DNA of 64,000 nucleotides from Ascaris suum (taxonomy: Eukaryota > Nematoda > Chromadorea > Rhabditida > Ascarididae): positions 4,297,459 through 4,361,458 of the forward strand of contig CM024170.1 in the NCBI GenBank assembly GCA_013433145.1. The letters are read 5' to 3'. The notes under the pieces are model-generated. The model was given only the letters and a program-made list of their open reading frames with translations. It was not told the origin of the DNA and searched no databases. The position numbers and the translations under genes are program-made. How positions within the stretch are numbered: the first letter of the stretch is position 1; each line of letters opens with the position of its first letter. Shown here piece after piece: positions 36,095 to 48,609 of the stretch.

Positions 36095-36126
36095 CCTGGC
36101 CACGTGGCTCGTGGCTCTGGGCCACG
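36095..36126. promoter_or_regulatory. Palindromic E-box with flanking dyad upstream of mxl-2
   Basis: GCCACGTGGC is a 10-bp perfect palindrome containing CACGTG (36101-36106), followed within 25 bp by CGTGGCTC and GGGCCACGCG, which repeat the same half sites in both orientations. CACGTG is the class B bHLH-zipper target. It lies 3.8 kb upstream of the mxl-2 start; use as a control site is inference. Confidence 0.35.
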
Positions 36127-36382
36127 CGAAAATGTCACGGATTCTATTCCCAACGGCTATCTATAATCCAATCCTCGTTAGAGCCACAAAGGCCGCCTAT
36201 CACCCACTAGTCCTCTAAAGCTACGAATTCGTAAACCAGTTTTTTATTTGGGAGGATGGGAGACTGAGGTCAACTACGTACATGAGCGCCGAATTAGCTC
36301 GAGTAGATCCTCGCATTGTTCTTTGCGCACTTGCGCCGTGAGCACAAAAAAAGGCTGCAGTTTCGCCAGTGGTGGGCTTCTT

Positions 36383-36401
36383 CCCCCCCCCCCCCCCCCC
36401 C
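36383..36401. repeat. C homopolymer, 19 bp
   Basis: An uninterrupted C run followed by further C-rich sequence to about 36415, in the intergenic region upstream of mxl-2. Confidence 0.9.
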
Positions 36402-38866
36402 TCCCCACCCCTTCCCAATAAACCTTCTGTTTCCAGTTCGACTCCATGTGCGATGCCATTATTTGCCGGCATACACTGATTGTCGCACATTCAGCGCTTT
36501 GAGCGCATTACGGCGAGCACGTGCATCGTTGATGCGATGCAGAATCGATTGATAGCGCGTGAGGGTGAACACACACTTGTTGTTGGTTGTATCATTGTGC
36601 GTTGTTGCCGCAACAAAGGCTTCACATGAATAGGAGTCTTATTGTTGTTCGGCACTCGTACATCTTCGCCCCCTCCCTCCGTCCTCGCTCTCTCTCCCAT
36701 TACTCAATGACGTTCCGCGAGGTTTCAGGTTTTTTCGCTATTGGTAGTGTTTTGTGCTCTTTGTTGTCCCTGTAATGTTGTAAAAAATTTTTTTTTTTCT
36801 GTGCCGTAATATTTGGTCATTTATTGATGCAATGCATTTATCATGTCTAGTGTTTATTTCCTTGTTGTTTATTAACTCTTCTAAAGTACTACATTCGGCA
36901 GTTATTACTTGCAAGTCGTTAGAAATGTGTTAATTAATTGGTATGACGTTGTAAGCGAGCAGCAGGATGAGTACTAATTGAGTTTGCTAATATAGGCTGG
37001 ATTACTACGCCGAGCTGTTAGTTAAATATCGTACAACTTCGAACATTAGCTCCTGAGGTTATGAAGTTCTCGAAGTTCTTGTAAAAGAAGTTATTGAAGA
37101 AGTGGGTATTGTTGAAACGAGGTAGTAGTATAAAGGTGTAGGGTCCCTGTGCTGGCCCTCTAGCCTAATTTGCTCCTGAAGGATTCGCAGCTTCCTCTTT
37201 TGAGCCCCAACCAGATGTTCTGTAACCTCCAACAAGATAAAAAGTTAGGGTTTTTATTAAGCCTTAAAAAAATCAACAACAATAAGGAGGAGGGGATAAA
37301 ACGACACCATGGGGGATGTCGCTCCGATAGAGCCTTGGCACTATCACCGCACCAACCGGTACCGGGCATTGCTCACACGCGAGCCATTTCGCTGTCCGAA
37401 AGCGCACGGCAACAATCCTAAGCGATCCCAGCAAGGACGACACCTCATCTGAAAAGCCAGAAGCACACTGATTCATGTAAGCAGATGCTCAGGGCATTTG
37501 CAAAGAGTTCGTTGTGTCCGTTGGTCATTACTTCTCTGCGGTACATAAAAACAGTTGAATCAGCACTTTATTGATTACTGCTTACAGTTACTGTTTTCAG
37601 AACTTGACGAAATAGAGCAGCCTCTTAGGTGTATAGTATTTCAAACGTATAAAAATTACTGAAAATTTACTGTGGTATTTTTTAGCGTTCTCTGATGGCC
37701 AAAGAAGGATAGTTATCGGTGAGCGGAGAGTTATTTAATGCAGAGGCTCCTGAAGTGGTACCAAAAGGGGATTTGCTCAGATCTGAAAGGTGTGCCTAGT
37801 GCTGCAGAGACTGCGCTTTATTTCAAAGTTTTCCAGCCTCGTATTTTTCAAATTCGAGATTCCAATCTGATTTCGGGTCCGTCTTTTACGTCGTTCCGGT
37901 TGCTCAGTAGTGCATAGCATCCAATATACACATAGTAGTACATGTATGCACATACTGGTGTAGCAAGAAGTAATTCTCGCATATATCAGATAGACAAATA
38001 TATGCAGATATATGTCGTGCAAATTTTGTTGGATACAGATTCGTATCTTTTATACAACTTTTAATGTGCGAAGCGAGGGGGGAGGGGGATATGTTTCGAG
38101 TTATGCGGTGCTTGTTTCTTTGATTTATTCAATCCCGAAAGTTAAGAATTTGTTGCCTTTGAAGCATATGTAGTATACATTCGTGCCGATATCTTTTATA
38201 GCATCATACTTCATAGTCTGGAAGGTCGCACTTGAGCTGTCTCTCTCCACTTTGACTCCCACTTGAAAGTGCTGCAAATTTTGCAGTAATAACATAACAA
38301 CCGAGGATCATAAGACAAACTAAAAGCATATTCGTTTATTTCAACAATTGCAGAATCCACTAAGTCCAGGATTGCATCTAAATTTGGAGAGCAGTTGATA
38401 GTTTTCTGTACAGCAGAAAAATTCCTTGGAGTCCCGCTCATGATGCTTTCATTAGGGGAACATTTTTTGTACTATCCAAAGAGAGCTTCCGGCGCGAAAA
38501 GGTTTGACATCAGCAGGCTAAATGGCTATCATATTGCATGACTGATTGTGCGCTATAACAAATGAGTGAGGGAAGTGGACAGAAAAATTTTCGAGGCATG
38601 GCAAATGACTTTATGAGTTTAATTATATTTGGACTTTATAGTACTTAACAGATATGGTGAACAAGTTTTTTTTTCCCGATGTATTACTGATGTGCTCCGG
38701 ATTTTTTTTTTCACACGAAGATTCATCAGATCTGGCCCGTAAGAGCAAGTTAGTGATAAATGCAGTTTTTAGCATCCACCTCGTGAAAAATTGGCTCTGA
38801 AGAAGCAGAAAATTTATATGCAGCATTTCGGCTGTTATTGTTTTTCAAAATTATCTATCTTTGCAG

Positions 38867-39176
38867 CTTTTCCTGCCTATACATTCCTGGCAATTTTGCC
38901 GCTATCGGTGATACCAACCGAAGCATCAGCAGCCATGTTGCATTAGTTGAAGTCCGCCAAGTGGATGCTGCTAGCTACTTTCCGCAGTCGGAGAATACCA
39001 AACGGTTGCCGGTAGCCGCTTTTGCTAGCCGAAGATCATCAAACGGTTGCTGGCAACCGGTTGGTCATCTTCTGTCCATATTTTTTGAAGTCGCCATCCA
39101 CACCGCTCGTATGTATGTCTCCACTGCCGGACTTTTATTTGAAGAATTATGCAGCTGGTGGAAAAGCCCAGATTAA
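38867..39176 (+). other. Open, GC-balanced segment after a good acceptor; unassigned
   Basis: TTATCTATCTTTGCAG at 38851-38866 is a good acceptor, and one plus frame stays open from it to a TAA at 39174-39176 (about 102 codons; contains NFAAIGDTNRSISSHVALVEV and CWQPVGHLL). It sits 0.7 kb upstream of mxl-2. I do not recognise it. It includes an imperfect repeat of AAACGGTTGC with G/C-rich partners at about 38999 and 39039. It could be an exon of an upstream gene, an mxl-2 5' exon or chance. Confidence 0.2.
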
Positions 39177-39851
39177 CCGCTTTTTGATAGTTTTGTCGAA
39201 CGTGCATGCAACAGATTGATCAACTCTTTTGTATTTTAAGAAGCGTTTGTTATGCTACTCACGCCGATGCTGTTCCTCACATCTTCGAATTTCCGAGTGT
39301 TTGACCTATTTCACGAATTTTTCCTTCTTTGATCTTCCTACCTCTTCAGGGATGAGGGATGGTTACTACCTGAATATTTGACAGGAAGTTTTTTTCTCAA
39401 ATATATGATACTTGGTATTCTTCTAAAGAGTATTTTCGGGTGAAATGTTCGCACTTATTGCGTACATCACGGATGAGTTTTACTGATGGTGATCTTTGAT
39501 CTTGATCAACTTGTTTACCGAATAAGGGAACACTTTCATGCCATCCTGTTAGCGCTAACGAGGTGGCACACGTTGTAGAGCGTTTTGCTCAATGGACGGC
39601 ATATCGAATCGAAGCATAACAGCACTCATTCGCAACAATTCAAATGCAGTTAATATTGCAGATCAAAGAAAAAGTTTCCTCTCCATCTTTTCATTCACTG
39701 TTAAGGTATTCTCTTGTACTCGGTTGTTGTCGTATCTTATCAATAAGTGAACGACTGTTGTTAGCGTACCTTCGAATGTTAGTTTTTTAGTGAAGTTTTA
39801 TGTTATCATCAACGAGGCTGCTCATACCTGATTTCGTTTTGTTAACCTTAA

Positions 39852-39861
39852 CTATTTTGAG
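39852..39861 (+). promoter_or_regulatory. Possible splice acceptor before the mxl-2 start
   Basis: TTAACTATTTTGAG ends 16 nt before the chosen ATG and could accept a spliced leader or a 5'UTR exon. A frame is open upstream from an ATG at 39800, but that stretch is T-rich and intron-like, so the downstream ATG is preferred. Confidence 0.35.
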
Positions 39862-39912
39862 ATACACAGACAGCAGGATGGATCCCAGATACACAGATAG
39901 CAAAATGGATCC
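39861..39912 (+). repeat. 27-bp tandem duplication spanning the mxl-2 start codon
   Basis: GATACACAGACAGCAGGATG and its continuation GATCC (39861-39885) recur at 39888-39912 with three changes and a period of 27 bp, nine codons. Each copy carries an in-frame ATG in the context S-R/K-M-D-P, so the start codon context itself is duplicated. Confidence 0.9.
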
Positions 39913-42884
39913 GATGGTAGTCGGAGCAGCGGCAACCGCCGAGCCGAAGAAGAGTCCCGACACAACCGATCGTAAGAAAGCAACACATTTACGCTGCGAA
40001 AGACAACGAAGAGAGGCTATTAATGTGCGTAATATTATTCATCTATGTGGCGGCGATATCATGTTTGCTTGATAAAGTTGATACTTGATTAGAATGTTCG
40101 GCAGCTGTAATTGGTATATTGATAGGTGATCGGTTTAGGTAAGCGCATTTTATGTTCATTTTTTACGGTATGGAAGGTATTATAAAGTTAGTAGATGCTG
40201 GGTGGAGGATGCACATAAATTTAAATATTCTTAGAGATGGATGTTGCTGTACATAAGTGTTCTAATCTTATGAACATCTCTTAGCTTTATGCCTTGAGGC
40301 TGTTTCGTTACCTCAATTCATTTTTTTATTAGGCCTGTGGCTATAGCTTATTGTCTTTAGCATTACACGAGTCGAATATGCGTATTTGAATTTATTAACG
40401 GGCTTAATAGTATTTTTTCACCATATTTATAACATAGCAATCAATACGGTTGAGGGTATTTATTACTGACGGCGTTGGATAATAACCGAAACATAACCAC
40501 CCTTTGATAAAACCTGTAAATTTTCTCTTTCAAGATTTCCTCGTATATTCCCTGCACTTCCTTCCCATCAAATTTTGTCATTTCTTGATGCATTTATAAT
40601 TTTCGCACTTTGTTTCTATTAGCTTCATCGTTGTTGTTTTTCATTGGTTTAAGGATTATTGCAAGTAGTTGCCGTCAATTTTTTCTAACATTTCAGAAAA
40701 ACTTCAAATACAGAGTGCACTCAGTACTCAATTTTTCACTTTATAACTGTGCCGAAATATTGTGAGTATTGGGCTTGGTTGCAGAACTGTGAATTGCAAC
40801 AAGATAAGAATATTTGCAGAATGGATATCAAGAATTAAAAGAATTACTGCCATCATCGCTCACCTCATTAGGGTGCAAGACGACGAATGCTGCGATATTA
40901 TTTCGAGCGGCAGAATACATCACCCAATTGAAAGCCGATGTTGACAGTAGTCAAGAAAATCTGTCACAACTTCTTGCTCAGGTTCACTTGATAATTGCAT
41001 CCTGTCTCAAGTAAACCAAAGAAATGCTTTCGTCAATCAATATTTATCTAAGCCGAATTTTATCGATTGAGTCGATCTTTGCGGTTATTCGAAGAGCGTC
41101 TTGTTATCGAGATGATCTTTGACGATAGTGTTTGTTTAGTAGACTTCTGCTTTACCCTAGTATCAGAGACAATCATTTCGATGGGGGTGAAAGGAGGGGG
41201 ATTGCTGAGAGTCAATGGCAAAAGAAGGAGGCGGCTTCAGGTTACCTTTCTCCGTTGTGATGTTTATGCAGTAAATCATGTGATAGTAATCTTGATCCTC
41301 AATTATTCATTCAGTTCTTTTAGGCAAACGATTAATAAAATAGCACTGAGATATTAGCCGTAAAAGATTCACAAAGCATCAAACTGCACAGTTTCCCTAC
41401 CTCTGGGGAGTACTGTGCAAGCTAATCCCTTTTGAATATGAATACAGTATAAATGCAAATAGCACTCATAACATACAAAGTTGGATTTGTGGTAATAGTG
41501 GTGTTTCGCACACGTCTTCGGTTTTTTGAGTGAATTGACTCTGAGCCATTGGCTTTATTATTTAGTGATTTCTAGAAACTGAGTGATTCAATGATTCCAT
41601 TTCCTAACCAGTCTACCATATTAAATGTTGAGGTTTGTGGTTTGATCATGTGAAGTTTAATGTTCAGAGAGCTGCACTCGAGTTGATCGCACATCAGTAT
41701 GAAAGTATGTCAGCCGAGAGTTCGGCGTCCAACAAAACATCCCTTCAATGCCATATGGTATATTATCATCTCATTTCGTAGTTTTCTTCCTGTCATTCGA
41801 TAAATTATCATGCCATTTTTGAACTTTATTCTCATCACCGTCGTATCCTTATCACACAACAGTTGAAATTTACGTGCAAAATGATAGTTCAGCATATATT
41901 CGCTCTCATTTAATTGTGACAATCTCTGGAGGCTTTCTTATCCTTCGTTTACATCTTTGCGTGTTTTTCGATGCTTTAAGATTAGAGTACAGGAAAACTA
42001 CGAGCATAGAAATTTGTGGAGATGACCTTTGACCTGGCTGCTTACTCGCAGCTCGTTAACGACGTCTGCTGATCCTTCAGGAAATAAAAGTGATAAGATA
42101 TGCATATTTTGGTGGCACGTCCAGACAAACTTCTTATAGGTACAAGCATTATTGGATGCTTGCTTCTCCTCATTCTGCAGGCAAGTCGACGCGACAAGCT
42201 TACACTCAGTTACGAGGACACTTCTGCCCTGGGTTGAAAGTCTTGATTATGACGTGAGTTTTTTTTTACTCTATTCTGTAATTACTGGGATTTTGGCAGA
42301 TGTATGGCTTTTTTCTCCTATCTCTCGCTCCTCCTCTCCCCCTCCATTTCCCTGTTCCTTTTCTCACAAAGATTGTATAGGAGTAAAAGGTGCACAAATG
42401 GGATTATAGCTACTGTCGGTTTCGCTTTACCAGTGCGCATATTATCGTGTCGCCATTATTCGGCCGTTTATATATACACATTTATGTATACACCTATGAA
42501 TGTATACTTATGCGCTGTAAACGTAATTGTTTATGCTGTATAACGTTAGTTGCAGCAACGTTGTTTTTTTCACGTTCGGCAGCAGGTGCTTCTCAGTGAA
42601 TTGAGTTTTCAAATGATAATTTAGACCGGCGAAATACGTTACCATCGCAACCCTTCCACCCTCCTTTTACGCGTCTTCAATAGCACAGCATGTTCTCGAA
42701 TTTCGAGGTACCTCGAAGCAAAATTTAGCTCTTTTTTAATTTCAATTTCGAATACAGTTTCTCTTTTCTGATTTAACACTTATTTTATGGGGCACATCGT
42801 TGTACTCCATCCAGACGTTTGTATTATATATTTCAGAAAATATCACAGGAAATGCTCACGCCAGCATATAAGCAACGTCGATAG
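39878..42884 (+). CDS. mxl-2: MXL-2-like (Mlx family) bHLH-leucine zipper transcription factor
   Basis: Six exons: 39878-40024, 40820-40981, 41668-41757, 42081-42139, 42181-42253, 42837-42884; 192 residues, all junctions in phase. Basic region THLRCERQRREAIN has His37, Glu41 and Arg45, the class B set that reads CACGTG. Helix-loop-helix follows across the exon 1/2 junction (NGYQELKELLP, then TTNAAILFRAAEYITQL), then a leucine zipper through LSQLLAQ and exon 3 (RAALELIAHQYESM), which resembles the Mlx segment ending in YEQIV. Exon 5 (SLHSVTRTLLPWVESLDYD) resembles the Mlx C-terminal dimerisation/cytoplasmic-retention part (LSACVFSWIEEHC). Mlx/MXL-2 pairs with Mondo/MML-1 to control metabolic genes. 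Exon 4 (59 bp) and the final exon (ends TPAYKQRR) are the weakest calls; Max- or Mxl-3-type identity is less likely. Confidence 0.83.
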
Positions 42885-43021
42885 TGCGAGGAATTTTCCT
42901 CTCGAGAATGTCGAAGTAAAATGGTGCCATATCTTTTCTCAAGTTTTAATTCATTTGCACTCATCTTTGAAAACAATCGCTAAAAATCTTTATTTTTTTT
43001 TCATGTGCAACATTTGCATAA

Positions 43022-43027
43022 AATAAA
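43022..43027 (+). terminator. Probable mxl-2 polyadenylation signal (AATAAA)
   Basis: AATAAA lies 138 nt after the mxl-2 stop codon, after a T-rich stretch. Its position supports the choice of last exon. Confidence 0.5.
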
Positions 43028-43100
43028 ACATATTCATAAAAAGCGTAAAGCGTAAAAAAGCGTATTCAAATAGTTCTTATAAACTGTCAGTATTGAAGGA

Positions 43101-43108
43101 GGGGGGGG
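43101..43108. repeat. Short G run
   Basis: Eight G in a row within GGAGGGGGGGG, just past the mxl-2 poly(A) signal. Confidence 0.8.
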
Positions 43109-46100
43109 CATTTCAATGGTACCATTCTTTTGATTTGAAAAGAGGTACTTCGTATTTCGATAGTAACACTCTTTTGAATTATTTACGTTGTTGTCATCGA
43201 ATGCACGCACTCATTTGAACCGACAGGCGCATTATCCATTGAGTGCAAATTTTCCTTGTTTTTGTGATGATCGCAATTGTTTATTGCAGTGTAAAAACGG
43301 CTCTAATGCTGCAGATCTTTTCTGTTTTATATTGTTGTTTGCTTGTCGGTTTTTGAAAAAAAATACACTCCATTACTAGTAGTGGTAAGGGATAGATTAA
43401 AGGCTTTGAACACTATATAACTAAGTTAAAGGATAGATTCTTCCTTGTATTAATACTTACAACGTTTCATCTGTCGTAGAGAGTAGTAAAAATGATTGTG
43501 TTAGTAGAAAATAGCAAACTTTATTTAAAGAAATCAGCGAGAGTATAGCCCTTCAATATAGTTTCAACACATGTTTGTGATATGAAGCTGCGTAATGTTG
43601 TGTTTTGGTAAAGTACGTCATTCATTAGTGCACAGTAAATAAATATTTATTGGTATAGAAAATATTATATATCAAGCGTAGTGACACTCGAAGCCACTTT
43701 ACGGTCGGGGTCGTATGGAAATTCGTTCAAACATTTATTTGTGGGCACATCGGTCGAATTGCTCTATGTTCATCAAATACTCGATGAAGCTTGTGATTAG
43801 AATTTTTGATTCAAATAGGTAAGATTGTCGAAGGGAGTAAGATTATGAGGTCGTCTCGAATGGTGATGAGCTCTTATGTTGCTATGAAATGACAATGCAA
43901 GTTTGCTAGACCTCTTTAAGCGCTTAAATACCGGCTAATCGATCAGTGCAAAAGGTATACAAGACTTGATTGTGACATTATGGTTGCGACCCTTCTCCAT
44001 TTTCCCTTCAAGTTTGCTAATGGAATCACTAAAAACGGAGTGGATGGGAGTTTTTTTCGCGGGCGGGATCAATGTTCAAACTATAAATGTTTATTCTGAA
44101 GAGATTAAGTCTGTGTTTTGTGTGAAGAATTTTGAAGCGGAAGGGTAGTTGCATACGGTAAAGTGGAGCACATTAAAGAAAGTTGAGGAATCGGTTTAGA
44201 ATTCTTCATCGCATAGAACGCTGTTCTTTCCGGCGGAACTGCAGCCAACAGTATGGATGTTCCATGTCAAAATTATATGAGCTGTGCAAATCTCCAAGTA
44301 AGATCTGTTGTTTTATCGCTGTCCTCATCGATGTATAACCACGGTCAGAGGGAAACTTGTATATATATCCAGGCGTTTTTTTTTTCATAATTTGCCGGAA
44401 GTGCATTTCATTGGCAATCTCTTTACTTTGCTAGCAGTGATAATTATTGGGGACTACTCACGAAACTAATTGTCAGGTTGCCTCAGTGTCAGCGATGCAA
44501 AAGTAGTCACATGTGGTAATTAACAGGTGGCAGTAACCACCCCACAGCTTTTTCCGGTAGCATTCTTCCGACCTTATAAAGACCCCTCGATGGTTATCCT
44601 TTAAGATTTCTTGAAGGTAACCGCTACCGACGATACTTTCTGTATAGAAATATCTCGGCCACAGTAATGGAAGGCAAACACGTCATGAATATGGTGAAAG
44701 TTTGTTTAAAGATTGACATATTAGAATGAAAAATTGAAACTATTTTCGATCATTGAGAAAGGCTCTCAAAATAATTTGCAAAAATCTTCCGGTGATCTCG
44801 ATGAAGATTTTGAAGAAAATTTCAAAAGGCTGAGGTGGCTTCTGTGACGACGAAGATTGCTCTAGGTATGAGTCGAAATGGCGTTTGAAAGAAGCGAACG
44901 TTACTAAGAAGTTGAAAAGAGTGCAATTTGATGGGCAAGAAGACACTGCCCCAGGCTATGATGAACTTCTCAAATCAAAATATTTACTTTGCTTCATCAA
45001 TAGGAATCTTAAAAAACAAGAATTGAAATTGGCAAATACGATAAGGTGAGGAGACTGTTCAGATTCATGATGCGTAAAAGAAACAGAGAATATTACATCA
45101 ATTTTCAAAAAAGTCTCCGATTGAAGCGACATTTAAATTTGATGCAGAAATCAACGCAACTTGCTCTTACCGCATTCGTTAATAGCTGAATAGCTGAAAG
45201 ATATATCGCAGGTCATTTCGTAAATGCAAAATACTAATCGCGGTATTGTTCGTGTAGTACCAATCACGGTAATCATGCTAATAGCTCTATATGAAATTCA
45301 TACTTCTAAGGTTAGTAATGCAGTTTTGATGAAAAAGAGAGTGCTCATTTGCAGTGTTCCTATCAAATAAATAAGAATGCATTGAAAAGAATTTTATTTT
45401 GAGAGTGCTTTTTTAATATCGCTAATGTGGAAGAAATCGCTGTAATAGATCAACTTTAGACAATAACTTCTTGACATTGCTCTTCGTATGGAAATGAATA
45501 ACAGTAAAACTTGAAATTAATAAATGCAACAAAGCAGGTAAAAAATTTCGAGATGAATGAAAAAAATTGCGAATATCTAATGGATTGTGGGATGACATTT
45601 TTTCGAAGACTAAAGAAAACTAGGTTCTTTATAAATTAAAATCACTAATCGCCTGAGATATTGAAATATTTTGAAAATAAGATCATAAAGACAAAAACTC
45701 ATGAAAGTGGCACTGAAGAAGGGAAAAATCTCTAGCGAATATAGCAAGCACATTGTACAGTGATTACAATGTGTCTATTTCCCATCAAATAGAAGAAAAA
45801 AAAAGTGTTTCGAAATATCTTCAAGCAGAAGATTTTGCATTGTCTTCAAATAAACGAGGGTCACATTTGAGGCCAAGTTTTTGCTCTCAGATAATACGTC
45901 GATACTTTTGTTGCCCTCAACTTCGATGGCATCACGAATATGCTGGAAGCTGCAGGGCTATATTATACGCTTATATAGGACATGATATTCTGATAGTAAA
46001 TCGCTACTGCACGCATCTTCTAATTTTGAAAGGTTTGTGCTCGGTTTATAGTTGAAATTATTCATCTCTCATTTGCTGATTTGTTTGCACTGCGAAAATG

Positions 46101-46959
46101 ATATCTAAATGGGAGCCCATTCTCTCATCGTTTTCGCACATCTGACTAATAGAATATTGGGTTAATTCCTCTTACTTTCCTCAAGTTCCGGTCAACTCAT
46201 TCATAATTTATAACGACATTATAAGGCCTTGAAAGCATCTGTCATCCTTGCTTAACTACAGATAGCTTTTGTAGAAGTGGCACATGGATGCGGTTATACT
46301 TTCGTTATCCGGTCGGTTTGATTGCAAATAATATATTCTATCGAGGTATCAAAATACATCTTTTACTCGCAGTAAATCGCTCCTTATATTATATTTTATA
46401 AATATGAATAGAAATATTCTTTTAGAAATCCCGAAATTCGACAATTGTGTCGGTAAACACAACATGAAGAGAGAATTTCCTTAAGCGGCGAAAAAAAATT
46501 TTCTTCAGATTCCTTTTCATTCAAAAATCGATATAAGAGATGCACGAAGGGTTGAGGGATTGGTGATGAGTTTTTTCATGCATTCACAAGCATAAAAAAT
46601 TTGCTATCATGGAAGATTATGAACGCATGGCCAATTAAAAGAAAGTCATGTGATAATAATCTTTGCCTCATTAACTGATCAGCTGATAAGAAATAAATAA
46701 GAATCGGCTGCTGCATAAGCTGGATTATTTCGTGCCTAATGTCTTTAAATACTAAAGTCTACGCCACAGCTTCTGGCTTATCAGCTGAAACGAAAGCGAA
46801 GACCAGCATTCGATTTATTACTGAAATCTCACGTAACTTACGAAGCAATAAGCTGATAAGAGTGAATCTGCAAGCGCGAAACTTTCTCCAGCAGTCGTGC
46901 TCAGCACTTTTCATGACTCAAGCATGAGCGACAAATAACTGCAAAACTTCATCGAAGGA

Positions 46960-47035
46960 ATGAGTGGGGAGGGAGGAGGTTTGGGAAGGGAACGGAGAGG
47001 GGAAGGGAATGAAAGGGATGAGAAAGATAAGGGCG
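46960..47035 (+). repeat. Polypurine tract
   Basis: About 75 bp with almost only A and G on the plus strand, broken by a TTT and a few T, with GGGAGGG, GGGAAGGG and GGGGAAGGG blocks. It could form triplex or G-quadruplex structures. No coding role is seen. Confidence 0.85.
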
Positions 47036-47336
47036 TCGAATCAAAAGAACACGACTCAAGTCCGATACCGCCAAAAAGTACCATGTCGTTCAAATGCTAG
47101 GCTTCTCCAATTTTCCCTTGAAATTCCCATAGTGAAGAATGCCCACCATTCTTCATAGATTTCTCTAACTTCACGGCCAGTTTCTGTTTCGAATTGCAAA
47201 GTTTTTCCCTCAATATGCAACAAAAAAATAGCGGCTGTCATTCTTATCTTCAGCATTACGAAAGGAAACGATACTTTCGCCATCGACGCATTTGCCAACG
47301 TTGATCTCCGAGTTTCCTAGAGGCTCGCGGGAAACC

Positions 47337-47382
47337 AGACGACAGAAAGGCGGGCAGACAGACAGGCAGACAGACAAACTCG
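47337..47382 (+). repeat. GACA-type microsatellite
   Basis: Imperfect repeats of CAGA/GACA (GGCAGACAGACAGGCAGACAGACAA) over about 45 bp. Simple-sequence repeat only. Confidence 0.85.
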
Positions 47383-48609
47383 AACAAATACGCATAGGTA
47401 CTGGAGACATAACGAGTTTTGCACTGCGTTGGAAAATTGTGTTAATAAACATCTACTGGAAGGGGGCATTTATTTCCTCAACTTATGACGAGCGGGTTGG
47501 TTGTTTGGTACTTTTTCGAGCGATTTTAAGAAAAACAGGGAACGTTATCAAAATCAACGATGTGCATTTTCGTTCAAAATTGCGGCTGCTAAATTCTTTT
47601 TACTATCATACATTTGGTGACGTCTAACACACAAATGTGCTATAATTTCTATTTGTTCTATTCTCTGTAATGCAGAAATTTTTATATCAGTTAATCATGC
47701 AATATTGAACTATAACCCATTTTTTAGGCCTAATACTTTTCGAAATTTTATACGGTATTCCGTAATTGTTGTGAAAGTAATTATGAAACTCTATAGTGTT
47801 CACATTTGAAATATTTGATGGTTATTAAGGAGTTATCATAGTCTTTAGAAATGTTATTTAACGCTTAATGCAGTATATTATGTAGGCACTTAGGCGCTGA
47901 ACGTAATAAGAATCGCCTTATTGGGAATAAAAGTTTCCTGTAAAATACTTAGAAATTAATTTCATGTGTGCAAGCGGTTAATATGTAAAACGAATGTTTA
48001 TGAACACTATGAAAACAATGAATTTATAACTTAACTTAAAAGTATCATTATTGATATCAGTTGGATCATTTGGAGTTATTGCTATTAGTATCAATTATTG
48101 GTATCAGTTGGAGAAATTGATCGTTCATTTTGTAGTTCTTCCTTTTAGAGCTGTTGAGTAGTGATTTTAGTTATCGTTTCCAAGAAATAGAAGATTTTCA
48201 TTTAAGCGCCGAGAGCGACAATTTTTTATGAGCATTTAAAAAAAGGTTTCAAGTAGAAATGAACGTTGGAATTTAGAAATACTTTAGGACGATGTGATCT
48301 GAGAAAATTCCCAGGAAATTTTTGAATTAGCGATGAATGCGGATATTTGTTTCCTGTCAGTCGCTGTTTTACTAAGAGTTAGCGAGCAGTTGAAAAAATT
48401 TCTCTTTCAAAACATGATTCTAGAAATTTCTGAAATGAATTCGTGTCCTAAATCATTCTCAAATATCGTTCCAAATCCATCTCATTGTTCGAAATATTGT
48501 CGAATCGTGCTCAGATTTTGAAACCTTTATAATGTTCTCTTTTAATGAAATCGTTAGGTGAATGCTTGAGCTTGCAAACTAACTAGTTAAGAACTAATTA
48601 CCCAATGTA

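Larger units (their letters stand above)
35613..39861. other. Upstream intergenic sequence of mxl-2
   Basis: About 4.2 kb. It begins with a CpG/GAGA-rich stretch (35613-35680), contains a palindromic E-box near 36100, a C homopolymer near 36390, a GC-rich block at about 37140-37480 with no coding sense I recognise, and a possible exon after the acceptor at 38866. T-rich plus-strand composition fits plus-strand transcription. Nothing else can be assigned. Confidence 0.5.

Noticed and set aside
37300..37470. rRNA or tRNA fragment
   Set aside because: High G+C suggested it, but no cloverleaf, anticodon arm or recognisable rRNA core could be found.
44740..45060. Degenerate coding segment (SSGDLDEDFEENFKRLRW on the plus strand)
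   Set aside because: Several stops follow at once and no splice signals rescue the frame; too weak to call a pseudogene.
46960..47035. Polypurine tract read as a Glu/Arg/Gly-rich peptide
   Set aside because: Pure composition effect of a purine run.
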